Under the pieces are notes generated by a model, which ran no database searches, was not told the origin of the DNA, and worked only from the letters and a program-made list of their open reading frames with translations. From positions 1-6,884 of the forward strand of contig JALSQC010000392.1 in NCBI GenBank assembly GCA_026985625.1: a stretch of 6,884 bases of DNA, given 5' to 3'. Shown here piece after piece: positions 1-5,437 of the stretch. The number at the start of each line of letters is the position of its first letter. Position 1 is the stretch's first letter. This DNA comes from Bacteroidales bacterium (GTDB lineage: Bacteria > Bacteroidota > Bacteroidia > Bacteroidales > JAFGXI01). Made by a program: the position numbers and the translations under genes.

Positions 1-113
1 ATAATATCGTCGGTTATTTTAATACCTGATAAAATTCCTAAATCTTTTAATGTTGCATTTATTGCAGGATGCTCTACAAAATTTATTGCATTTAATACTA
101 CTTCTTTATCCAT
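1..113 (-). CDS. MIP18/DUF59-like protein, N-terminal fragment (runs off the left edge)
   Basis: An open frame starts at the ATG at 113 on the minus strand and continues past position 1; 37 codons are visible. The translated start carries the pattern VEHPAINATLKDLGI, followed by a short hydrophobic/charged strand. This resembles the first helix and strand of MIP18/DUF59 domains, where a 'v.hPai..tL.dLGi' pattern is typical. These domains occur alone or at the N-terminus of Mrp/NBP35-type P-loop ATPases that handle iron-sulfur clusters. With only 37 residues, a stand-alone domain cannot be told from an Mrp fusion. The leader is A/T-rich with no Shine-Dalgarno sequence, and a possible -7 element TAATTTTG lies at 136-129. 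The gene shares the strand of the two small metal-protein genes upstream, but a 208 bp gap with hairpin repeats separates them. The reading frame is fairly sure, the family assignment moderate. Confidence 0.6.
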   Translation of the reverse strand, partial: MDKEVVLNAINFVEHPAINATLKDLGILSGIKITDDI

Positions 114-128
114 ATTTTAAATTTTTGT

Positions 129-136
129 CAAAATTA
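129..136 (-). promoter_or_regulatory. Putative Bacteroidetes -7 element (TAATTTTG)
   Basis: On the minus strand 136-129 reads TAATTTTG, matching TAnnTTTG. It lies 15 bp before the ATG at 113, which would give a very short leader. No TTTG is seen at the -33 spacing, so support comes only from the -7 match and its position. Chance matches are expected at a low rate in such AT-rich DNA. Confidence 0.27.
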
Positions 137-156
137 TAAAAATATTTTAAAATTGT

Positions 157-298
157 TGTAGTTTAGTATTTTTAAAAGCATTATAAATTTTTAATTTTAG
201 AAGCAAAACTATAACAGATACGTTTTATTCTTAATTTGTGTCGAATAAAAATACCAAACTACATAAGTAAAAGAGTAATGTGTAGTTTAGTATTTCTA
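157..298. repeat. Three copies of an 18-bp repeat (direct, inverted, direct) able to form alternative hairpins
   Basis: Copies are TGTAGTTTAGTATTTTTA (157-174), the inverted copy at 246-263 (reverse complement TGTAGTTTGGTATTTTTA), and TGTAGTTTAGTATTTCTA (281-298). Copies 1 and 2 differ at one position, as do copies 1 and 3. In a minus-strand transcript, copy 3 pairs with copy 2 over all 18 positions, with two G-U wobbles and a 17-nt loop. Copy 1 can pair with the same copy 2 arm with one G-U wobble. The mismatches are tolerated as G-U only in minus-strand RNA, which fits transcription from the small genes at 813-322. The inner hairpin starts 24 nt past the stop at 322, so it may stabilise or end that message. 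No clean U-tract follows, so a classical intrinsic terminator is not supported. Confidence 0.7.
223..250. repeat. Short inverted repeat TTTTATTC/GAATAAAA overlapping the larger hairpin arm
   Basis: TTTTATTC at 223-230 and GAATAAAA at 243-250 form a perfect 8-bp stem with a 12-nt loop. Positions 246-250 are shared with the inverted copy of the 18-bp repeat, so this stem and the larger hairpin exclude each other. The stem is nearly all A-T, so it is weak on its own. Confidence 0.45.
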
Positions 299-321
299 AT
301 CTATGCTATAAAACTTGTATT

Positions 322-534
322 TTATTTATTTAGTAACTCTTCGCGAACCATTGTATGTCCACAATTGGGACATTTAACAGTGGTGCATTTTACTCCTGTC
401 TTATGAGGAACTTTTTCTCCGCATTTAGCACATACGCAAAATCCTCCATTACCAAAACCTCCTCCGTTATTTCTGCCGTGGCCTCCTCCGCGGCCAAGAC
501 CTTTTCCTTGATTGTGTAAGCCTCTTCCGTTCAT
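322..534 (-). CDS. Small glycine-rich protein with a C-terminal zinc-ribbon-like cysteine domain
   Basis: This 70-residue protein has two parts. Residues 1-32 are mostly Gly, Asn, Arg and His (GLGRGGGHGRNNGGGFGNGG) and look disordered. Residues 33-62 carry six cysteines: C33, C35, C38, C50, C55 and C58, including CAKCG, VPHKTGVKC and CPNCGHTMVRE. The two CxxC knuckles suggest a zinc ribbon or rubredoxin-like metal site. The 'CxCxxCG...VPH..GV.C....CPxCG..MvRe' layout resembles small proteins I recall beside DUF5320 and NifX-like genes in anaerobic bacteria and archaea. No enzymatic residues are visible; metal binding, electron transfer or a cofactor-carrier role are all possible. It starts 12 bp after the DUF5320-type gene on the same strand, so the two are very likely co-transcribed. 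The leader is A-rich (ACAAAAAAAATG) with no Shine-Dalgarno sequence. Confidence 0.85.
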   Translation of the reverse strand: MNGRGLHNQGKGLGRGGGHGRNNGGGFGNGGFCVCAKCGEKVPHKTGVKCTTVKCPNCGHTMVREELLNK

Positions 535-546
535 TTTTTTTGTTTT

Positions 547-813
547 TTATAAGTTATTTAATCTTTCTTCTAATGCCGATAGTTTATCTTTTAAAATATT
601 AATTTGATTTTTAATAATGGTTTTTTCGCTAACATCATCGTTATTAGTTAAATAATTGTTAGCAAATCGGTGTCGGTAACCAAAACCTCTACCTGTTTTG
701 TGTTCGTTATTTGTAAAATAATATCCCGGATTATTGTTCCCTGCACAATAACCAAGTCCCCGTCCTGTTTTAGGTCCGTTTCCGTTTGGACCTGTTTTAT
801 CGCCTCGTGGCAT
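547..813 (-). CDS. DUF5320-type glycine/cysteine small protein with a C-terminal coiled coil
   Basis: This 88-residue protein begins MPRGDKTGPNGNGPKTGRGLGYC, close to the DUF5320 signature 'MPRGDgTGPmGmGPmTGRgaGYCaG'. A second, near-identical block follows: KTGRGLGYC (15-23) and KTGRGFGYR (39-47) match at 7 of 9 positions, but only the first holds the single cysteine, C23. Residues about 62-88 form a charged heptad-like helix (IINQ-type start, then NILKDKLSALEERLNNL), as in other family members, which suggests oligomerisation. The molecular function of the family is unknown; relatives sit near NifX-like, NifB-like, Mrp-like and DUF134 genes, so a metal-cofactor role is an inference. The start is well defined by TAAAAAAGGAGGTAATT just before the ATG, the only canonical Shine-Dalgarno sequence at a start codon here. 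A promoter with an embedded palindrome lies directly upstream. Confidence 0.9.
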   Translation of the reverse strand: MPRGDKTGPNGNGPKTGRGLGYCAGNNNPGYYFTNNEHKTGRGFGYRHRFANNYLTNNDDVSEKTIIKNQINILKDKLSALEERLNNL

Positions 814-818
814 AATTA

Positions 819-825
819 CCTCCTT
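819..825 (-). promoter_or_regulatory. Consensus Shine-Dalgarno site AGGAGGT before the DUF5320-type gene
   Basis: On the minus strand the sequence before the ATG at 813 reads AAGGAGGTAATT. AGGAGGT ends five bases before the start codon, an ideal spacing. The other starts in the window (113, 534, 2441, 3451, 3809, 5438, 6183) have A/T-rich leaders without it. It therefore both fixes this start and marks the gene as unusual for its surroundings. Confidence 0.85.
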
Positions 826-851
826 TTTTATTAAGTTATTATTTTTTTATT

Positions 852-883
852 CAAAAATAATGCACATATGTGCAAAAAGCAAA
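852..883 (-). promoter_or_regulatory. Predicted Bacteroidetes promoter (TTTG-N20-TATTTTTG) for the small-protein operon
   Basis: On the minus strand TTTG at 883-880 and TATTTTTG at 859-852 are separated by 20 bp, matching the known Bacteroidetes -33 (TTTG) and -7 (TAnnTTTG) elements with 19-21 bp spacing. Transcription would start near 845, giving a leader of about 30 nt with the Shine-Dalgarno site. This is the best promoter match in the window. It has not been tested beyond motif matching by eye. Confidence 0.62.
861..874. promoter_or_regulatory. Perfect 14-bp palindrome TGCACATATGTGCA, putative operator
   Basis: TGCACATATGTGCA equals its own reverse complement over all 14 bases. It lies inside the spacer of the predicted promoter, one base from the -7 element. 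A dimeric regulator bound there would either block RNA polymerase or, in MerR fashion, change the spacing geometry. Its GC content is higher than the flanking DNA, which argues against a chance AT palindrome. The regulator is not encoded in the window. Confidence 0.6.
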
Positions 884-995
884 TAAAATTTTATGTTTTA
901 TAATTATTTAACTTAAAAACTTGTATATAATTATAACAGTATTATTATTAAGTTAATTAAAATTTAACGTGATATAGGGTTTTAATTTAAGTTTT

Positions 996-2441
996 TTATT
1001 TTTTAGAAATAAATAATAATCCTAAAAATGTAAATAATCCGTTTAAGATTAAAATTTCGAAACCAAATTTATATCCGCTAAACCATATTGATGAGTTTTT
1101 GTAAATTATGTAAGATATAATTGGCGATAACAACACAATAACCGGAACTAATTTGTCTTTAACTTTTAATTTAGTAAACAATCCAAAGCTATATAATCCT
1201 AGTAATGGTCCGTATGTAAATCCTGCTGCTTTAAAAAGCGAACTTATAACCGACTCGTCGTTTACCAAACTAAAAATCATAATTACAATAAATAGAATAA
1301 ACGAAAAAGCAATATGTGTTCTTTTTCGTATTTTTTGCGATTTTTTGCTATCATTAATTTTATTAATATTTAAAAAATCTATAGAGAAAGACGTTGTTAG
1401 CGATGTTAATGCTGAGTCGGCACTACTATATGCGGCAGCAATTAGCCCGAGAATAAAAAATAACGAAACAATAGGCGATAGGTTACTTTTTGTTGCAATT
1501 AAAGGAAATAAATCATCGGAATGTTGTGGTATTTTAATCCCGTTTTTTTCGGCAAAAATAAAAAGTAATGCTCCAAGCGATAGAAATATTAAATTTACAA
1601 ATATTAATATAACACTAAACCAGAACATATTTTTTTTTGCCTCGTTAATATTTTTGCACGATAAATTTTTTTGCATCATATCTTGGTCTAATCCTGTCAT
1701 AACTATTGTAATAAACATTCCTGCAAAGAATTGTTTAAAAAAATAATTTCCCGATTTATAATTACTAAAATTAAACATATTGGAGTATTCGCTGCTTTTT
1801 ATTGTATTAAAAAGATTATCAAAATTAAGATTAAGATTTTTTGATATATAATAAATTGCAAATCCTACGGCAATAAGCATAAAAGCAGTTTGGAGGGTGT
1901 CTGTCCAGATAATAGTTTTAATTCCGCCTCTAAAAGTGTAAAGCCATATAAGAATTATTGTTATCGAAACTGTTACAAAAAAAGGTATATTCCAATAATT
2001 TGATATTGTTATTTGCAAAACGTTAGCAACCAGAAATAACCTAAAAGCAGCACCAATAGTTCGTGATAGTAAAAAATAAAAAGCCCCCGATTTATACGAC
2101 CAAAATCCAAATCGTTTATCAAGATAAGTATAAATTGATATTAAGTTTAGTTTGTAATATACAGGCATTAAAACGTTTGCTACTACAATATATCCAAAAA
2201 AATAACCCAAAACCATTTGCATATAATAAAAGTTTTGAGATCCGACCCAGCCCGGAACCGATATAAATGTTACTCCCGATAGCGATGCTCCTATCATTCC
2301 GAAAGCAACAATATACCAAGGCGATGTTTTATTTCCTATAAAAAATGCGTTGTTATTGGTTTTTTTACTTGTTAAAAAAGATATAACAAACAAAATAGCA
2401 AAATATGCAATTATTACTATAATAATTGTTTGTGGCGACAT
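996..2441 (-). CDS. Sodium:solute symporter (SSS/SLC5 family), substrate unknown
   Basis: This 481-residue inner-membrane protein has about 13 hydrophobic segments (roughly 5-23, 40-62, 72-95, 120-145, 153-170, 183-200, 235-250, 272-298, 322-343, 374-393, 400-423, 430-446, 460-478), the usual SSS layout and length. Family marks include GASLSGVTFISVPGW (51-65) in the first core helix, YTFRGGIKTIIWTDTLQT (168-185), GLDQDMMQKNL (250-260), and AAAYSSADSALTSLTTSF (335-352). The last resembles the helix carrying the paired Na2-site serines in vSGLT, with S339/S340 as candidates. Members couple Na+ entry to uptake of sugars, amino acids, iodide, vitamins or sialic acid; nothing here fixes the substrate. 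The ATG lies 2 bp after the glucosaminidase stop, so translation is probably coupled. A weak AT-only hairpin is the only terminator candidate after the stop. Confidence 0.92.
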   Translation of the reverse strand: MSPQTIIIVIIAYFAILFVISFLTSKKTNNNAFFIGNKTSPWYIVAFGMIGASLSGVTFISVPGWVGSQNFYYMQMVLGYFFGYIVVANVLMPVYYKLNLISIYTYLDKRFGFWSYKSGAFYFLLSRTIGAAFRLFLVANVLQITISNYWNIPFFVTVSITIILIWLYTFRGGIKTIIWTDTLQTAFMLIAVGFAIYYISKNLNLNFDNLFNTIKSSEYSNMFNFSNYKSGNYFFKQFFAGMFITIVMTGLDQDMMQKNLSCKNINEAKKNMFWFSVILIFVNLIFLSLGALLFIFAEKNGIKIPQHSDDLFPLIATKSNLSPIVSLFFILGLIAAAYSSADSALTSLTTSFSIDFLNINKINDSKKSQKIRKRTHIAFSFILFIVIMIFSLVNDESVISSLFKAAGFTYGPLLGLYSFGLFTKLKVKDKLVPVIVLLSPIISYIIYKNSSIWFSGYKFGFEILILNGLFTFLGLLFISKK

Positions 2442-2443
2442 TT

Positions 2444-3451
2444 TTATGAGTTTTTAGGTTTTCGTTTTCGTAACCATAATTTTTGACCTACCGAAATCTC
2501 ATCACCAATTTTCATATTATTTTTACGATATAATTTTTTTAGTTTTACTGCAAATTTTTGAGATATGCTATACATTGTATCACCTTTTTTAACAATATAA
2601 GTTTCGTTTCCACGTTCGGCTTTGTTTCTTTTTGGTTTAAGATAAATTTTTTGACCTTTTTTTAATATAGCATTTTTGGGTAAATCGTTGTATTTATGAA
2701 TCTCCCAATTCATCATATCAAATTCTTTTGATAATTTAAAAAATGTATCGCCTTGTTTTGCAATAATATAATCTACACGGTTTGTAGTTTTAATATCGCG
2801 ACCAAAAGGATTAAAAGTAAAATTATCGACATCGCCAAGATGTTTACCTTTTGTTTTTTTATTTTTTCGTTTTTTTCGTTTGTTTTTTTTGCGTTTTTTC
2901 TTTGATTTGTTATTTGCATTATCGGCAAGCAAATTATTATTTAACGTTTTAATATTTTTATCGTATTGCGATAAATTATATTTTTCGATTAAATTTATTA
3001 ATAATTGCGGATATTTTGGATTTGTTGCATAACCTGCTTTTTTTAAACCCTTTGCCCACGATTTATAATCGGTAGTTTTGTAATCGAACAAAAATTGATA
3101 TCTGCGTCCGTTTTTTATAAAATTTGTATGGTCTATAAACGATTGTTCCGCATTTTTGTAGTGGCGGAAACATTCGTGTTTTTTATCGTCGTCTTTGTAT
3201 ATTTTTTTTCCGTTCCACGACGAGTGACATTTTATTCCAAAATGATTATTAGCTTTAACGGCTAATCTGCTGTTTCCGTTTTGCGACTCTAAAATACCTT
3301 GTGCCAAAGTAATGCTTGCCGGTATTCCGCTCGATAACATCTCACGTATGGCTATATCTTTGTATTTTGATATGTATTGTTCGGTTGTTTGCTTTTGCGA
3401 AAAAACAAATAACGATATCAATGTAAATGTTAATGTAAAAAATAAACGCAT
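2444..3451 (-). CDS. Secreted glucosaminidase (GH73-like) with two C-terminal LysM domains
   Basis: This 335-residue protein starts with a signal peptide (MRLFFTLTFTLISLFVFS, cleavage near 18). A mannosyl-glycoprotein endo-beta-N-acetylglucosaminidase/FlgJ-like domain spans about 22-160. It shows PASITLAQGILESQNGNS with catalytic-candidate E55, then NNHFGIKC (69-75), and AGYATNPKYPQLLINLIEKY (139-158). Such enzymes cut GlcNAc-MurNAc linkages in peptidoglycan, here in the periplasm. A very basic Lys/Arg/Asn linker (183-203) joins it to two LysM domains, about 227-272 (YIIAKQGDTFFKLS) and 284-328 (TYIVKKGDTMYSIS), which bind peptidoglycan GlcNAc. The role is probably wall remodelling or daughter-cell separation. 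It is the first gene of a pair with the symporter and diverges from iorA. The leader has no Shine-Dalgarno sequence; a -7-like element lies about 20 bp upstream. Confidence 0.92.
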   Translation of the reverse strand: MRLFFTLTFTLISLFVFSQKQTTEQYISKYKDIAIREMLSSGIPASITLAQGILESQNGNSRLAVKANNHFGIKCHSSWNGKKIYKDDDKKHECFRHYKNAEQSFIDHTNFIKNGRRYQFLFDYKTTDYKSWAKGLKKAGYATNPKYPQLLINLIEKYNLSQYDKNIKTLNNNLLADNANNKSKKKRKKNKRKKRKNKKTKGKHLGDVDNFTFNPFGRDIKTTNRVDYIIAKQGDTFFKLSKEFDMMNWEIHKYNDLPKNAILKKGQKIYLKPKRNKAERGNETYIVKKGDTMYSISQKFAVKLKKLYRKNNMKIGDEISVGQKLWLRKRKPKNS

Positions 3452-3470
3452 TATATATAAATTAATAATA

Positions 3471-3478
3471 CAAATTTA
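3471..3478 (-). promoter_or_regulatory. Putative -7 element (TAAATTTG) for the glucosaminidase-symporter operon
   Basis: On the minus strand 3478-3471 reads TAAATTTG, matching TAnnTTTG, 19 bp before the ATG at 3451. It would give a leader of roughly 14 nt. No TTTG is seen 19-21 bp further upstream, so it is only half a promoter match. Confidence 0.33.
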
Positions 3479-3625
3479 TTTTTTATAATATTTAAACCTA
3501 TGTTAATAAATAAAAGATATTAAGATTATGTTGTTAATATTAATAATATGATAAAACTTTAATTCTTAATCTTTAATTTTTTTTAAATTATTTTATAAAT
3601 CATACATAATAATTAAATATATTTT

Positions 3626-3633
3626 TATATTTG
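3626..3633 (+). promoter_or_regulatory. Putative -7 element (TATATTTG) upstream of the small ORF and iorA
   Basis: TATATTTG matches TAnnTTTG. Transcription would start near 3640, next to the ATG of the small ORF at 3641. An iorA transcript from here would have a leader of about 170 nt, or the small ORF would be nearly leaderless. No clear -33 TTTG is found. Confidence 0.3.
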
Positions 3634-3640
3634 TATTGAT

Positions 3641-3736
3641 ATGTTTAGAACTATAGAACAAATATATAAAACAAGCATCTATTATTTTGTAATAGCTTTT
3701 TTAGTTGGTTGTTTAAAATTATTTGGAGGTTTATAA
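3641..3736 (+). CDS. Possible 31-residue small membrane peptide upstream of iorA
   Basis: ATG at 3641 opens a 31-codon frame ending in TAA at 3734-3736. The peptide has a short polar start (MFRTIEQIYKTS) and a hydrophobic segment YYFVIAFLVGCLKLFGGL (14-31), the plan of a single-span small membrane protein. The density of Gly, Val, Cys and Leu codons differs from the surrounding A/T-only DNA, which is why it stands out. I do not recognise a family. It is followed by 72 bp before iorA on the same strand. There is no Shine-Dalgarno sequence, and a -7-like element lies 8 bp upstream, so a leaderless message would be needed if that is the only promoter. A chance ORF remains quite possible. Confidence 0.4.
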   Translation: MFRTIEQIYKTSIYYFVIAFLVGCLKLFGGL

Positions 3737-3808
3737 AAAGTATTATTATCAAAAAAAACCTTTAAATTTATCAATAATCATTATTAACATACTTTATTTA
3801 CAAAAAAT

Positions 3809-5422
3809 ATGAAAAAATTACTTTTAGGAGACGAAGCAATTGCCCAAGGAGCGATTGATGCAGGTTTATCGGGAATGTATGCTTACCCGGGCACACCATC
3901 TACCGAGATAATGGAATATATACAACATTCGAAACTTGCAAACGAAAGAAATATTCACCGAACATGGTCGTCAAACGAAAAAACTGCAATGGAAGGAGCA
4001 CTTGGTATGTCTTATTCGGGAAAAAGAGCTATGGTTGCAATGAAACACGTAGGTCTTAACGTAGCAGCAGATGCTTTTGTAAACTCGGCAATAACCGGAG
4101 TAAACGGAGGAATAGTTGTTGTTGTTGCAGACGACCCATCTATGCACTCATCTCAAAACGAACAAGATAGCCGTTACTATGGTAAATTTGCCCAAATACA
4201 AATTCTTGAACCTGCTAATCAACAAGAAGCATACGATGCAATAATTTATGCATTTGATATGTCGGAGAAATACAAAGAGCCGGTTTTAGTTAGAATTACA
4301 ACACGTTTAGCTCATTCGAGAGCAGGAGTTAGTCTAATAGACACTCCGCGAGAACAAAATAAATTAAGTTTGCCGGCAAACCCTACACAATTTGTTTTAC
4401 TACCATCAATAGCAAAAGTTCAGTATCACGAACTTTTAAAAAAATCAACAGCTTTTATTGAGGAATCCGAAAACTCAAAATTTAATTTTTATACCGATGG
4501 TGAAGATAAAACATTAGGAATTATTGCAAGCGGAATAGGTTATAATTATTATATGGAAAATTTTGAAAATATGCCATCGCCACATCCGGTTTTAAAAATA
4601 TCGCAATATCCTATGCCAAAATCAAAGGTTGAGAAAATAGTAAACGAATGTAACGAAATATTAATTATCGAAGACGGATATCCGTTTATCGAAGAACAAA
4701 TAAAAGGATATTTAACAAACAATAAAATCCATGGTCGATTAGATGGAACATTACCTCGCGATGGCGAGTTAAATCCAAATATTGTAGCAGCAGCATTACA
4801 AGGTAAAAAATTCGAGAAACTTATGCCTCCCGAAGTTGTAAAACCACGTATGCCTGCAATGTGTGTAGGCTGTGGACATATCGATGCTTATAATGCGTTA
4901 AACGAGGCTCTTAAAGATTTTGAAAAAGGACATGTTTTTGCAGATATAGGTTGTTATACACTTGGAGCTTACGAACCATTTAATGCAATAAACTCATGTG
5001 TTGATATGGGAGCATCTATAACAATGGCAAAAGGAGCCGCCGATGCAGGATTATATCCATCGGTAGCTGTAATAGGAGACTCAACATTTACACATTCGGG
5101 AATAACAGCTTTAATAGATGCAGTTGTAGATAAATCGAATATTGTTGTTGTTATTTCAGACAATTTTACTACAGGTATGACAGGACAACAAAACTCAAAT
5201 GCACTTGGACGTATCGAGGATATTTGTAAAGGAGTGGGAGTAAAAGAAGAGCATATTAGAATTTTTGTTCCTATTGCAAAAAATCATGATGAAATGGTAA
5301 AAATAATTAAAGAAGAATTAGAATACGACGGAGTTTCGGTTGTAATACCTCGTCGTCAGTGTGTAAGAACATTAAAAAATCGTGCATTAAATGCCGAAAT
5401 TAAAGAATTAGGATTAGTTTAA
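3809..5422 (+). CDS. iorA: Indolepyruvate ferredoxin oxidoreductase, alpha subunit (short form without C-terminal ferredoxin domain)
   Basis: This 537-residue cytoplasmic subunit, with IorB, oxidatively decarboxylates indolepyruvate and other aryl-pyruvates with CoA to aryl-acetyl-CoA, CO2 and reduced ferredoxin. An N-terminal pyrimidine-binding/transketolase-like domain holds AYPGTPSTE (25-33) and SSNEKTAMEGALG (54-66), with E57 the likely TPP-activating glutamate. A middle domain (about 235-310) follows. The C-terminal TPP-binding domain has CVGCGH (352-357), MGASITMAKG (400-409), GDSTFTHSG (423-431) and DNFTTGMTGQ (451-460), the last pair being the Mg2+/diphosphate motif. The chain ends soon after VVIPRRQC (511-518). 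It lacks the CxxCxxCxxxC ferredoxin-like tail of the longer, archaeal-type IorA. The start follows an A-rich leader (TTTACAAAAAAT), and iorB begins 15 bp after the stop. Substrate preference cannot be read from sequence alone. Confidence 0.94.
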   Translation: MKKLLLGDEAIAQGAIDAGLSGMYAYPGTPSTEIMEYIQHSKLANERNIHRTWSSNEKTAMEGALGMSYSGKRAMVAMKHVGLNVAADAFVNSAITGVNGGIVVVVADDPSMHSSQNEQDSRYYGKFAQIQILEPANQQEAYDAIIYAFDMSEKYKEPVLVRITTRLAHSRAGVSLIDTPREQNKLSLPANPTQFVLLPSIAKVQYHELLKKSTAFIEESENSKFNFYTDGEDKTLGIIASGIGYNYYMENFENMPSPHPVLKISQYPMPKSKVEKIVNECNEILIIEDGYPFIEEQIKGYLTNNKIHGRLDGTLPRDGELNPNIVAAALQGKKFEKLMPPEVVKPRMPAMCVGCGHIDAYNALNEALKDFEKGHVFADIGCYTLGAYEPFNAINSCVDMGASITMAKGAADAGLYPSVAVIGDSTFTHSGITALIDAVVDKSNIVVVISDNFTTGMTGQQNSNALGRIEDICKGVGVKEEHIRIFVPIAKNHDEMVKIIKEELEYDGVSVVIPRRQCVRTLKNRALNAEIKELGLV

Positions 5423-5437
5423 AAAAAAACAAAAAAA

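Larger units (their letters stand above)
3452..3808. other. 357-bp divergent intergenic region
   Basis: This gap separates the minus-strand glucosaminidase from plus-strand iorA and is extremely A/T-rich. It holds a possible minus-strand -7 element (3471-3478), a possible plus-strand -7 element (3626-3633) and a possible 31-residue ORF (3641-3736). Positions 3737-3808 form an A/T-rich leader to iorA in which I see no strong hairpin or binding site. No tRNA or recognisable riboswitch is apparent. Confidence 0.7.

Noticed and set aside
157..298. CRISPR array
   Set aside because: There are only three short copies, one inverted, with unequal spacing (71 and 17 bp) and no cas genes.
940..990. Possible terminator hairpin after the symporter stop
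   Set aside because: The only pairing (TTAAATTAAAA with TTTTAATTAA, with a bulge) is pure A-T and lacks a U-tract; in such AT-rich DNA this is expected by chance.
1153..1746. 197-codon plus-strand open frame
   Set aside because: It lies wholly inside the symporter gene on the opposite strand; its product looks like the antisense of a hydrophobic gene and matches no family, while the symporter has clear motifs throughout.
2063..2319. Short open frames on both strands within the symporter
   Set aside because: They overlap the conserved N-terminal transmembrane region of the symporter and have no independent start signals.
3724..3730. GGAGGT-like sequence before iorA
   Set aside because: It is about 80 bases from the iorA start, far outside ribosome-binding range, and falls within the last codons of the small ORF.
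4969..5163. 64-codon minus-strand frame
   Set aside because: It is antisense to the TPP-binding region of iorA and shows no motif.
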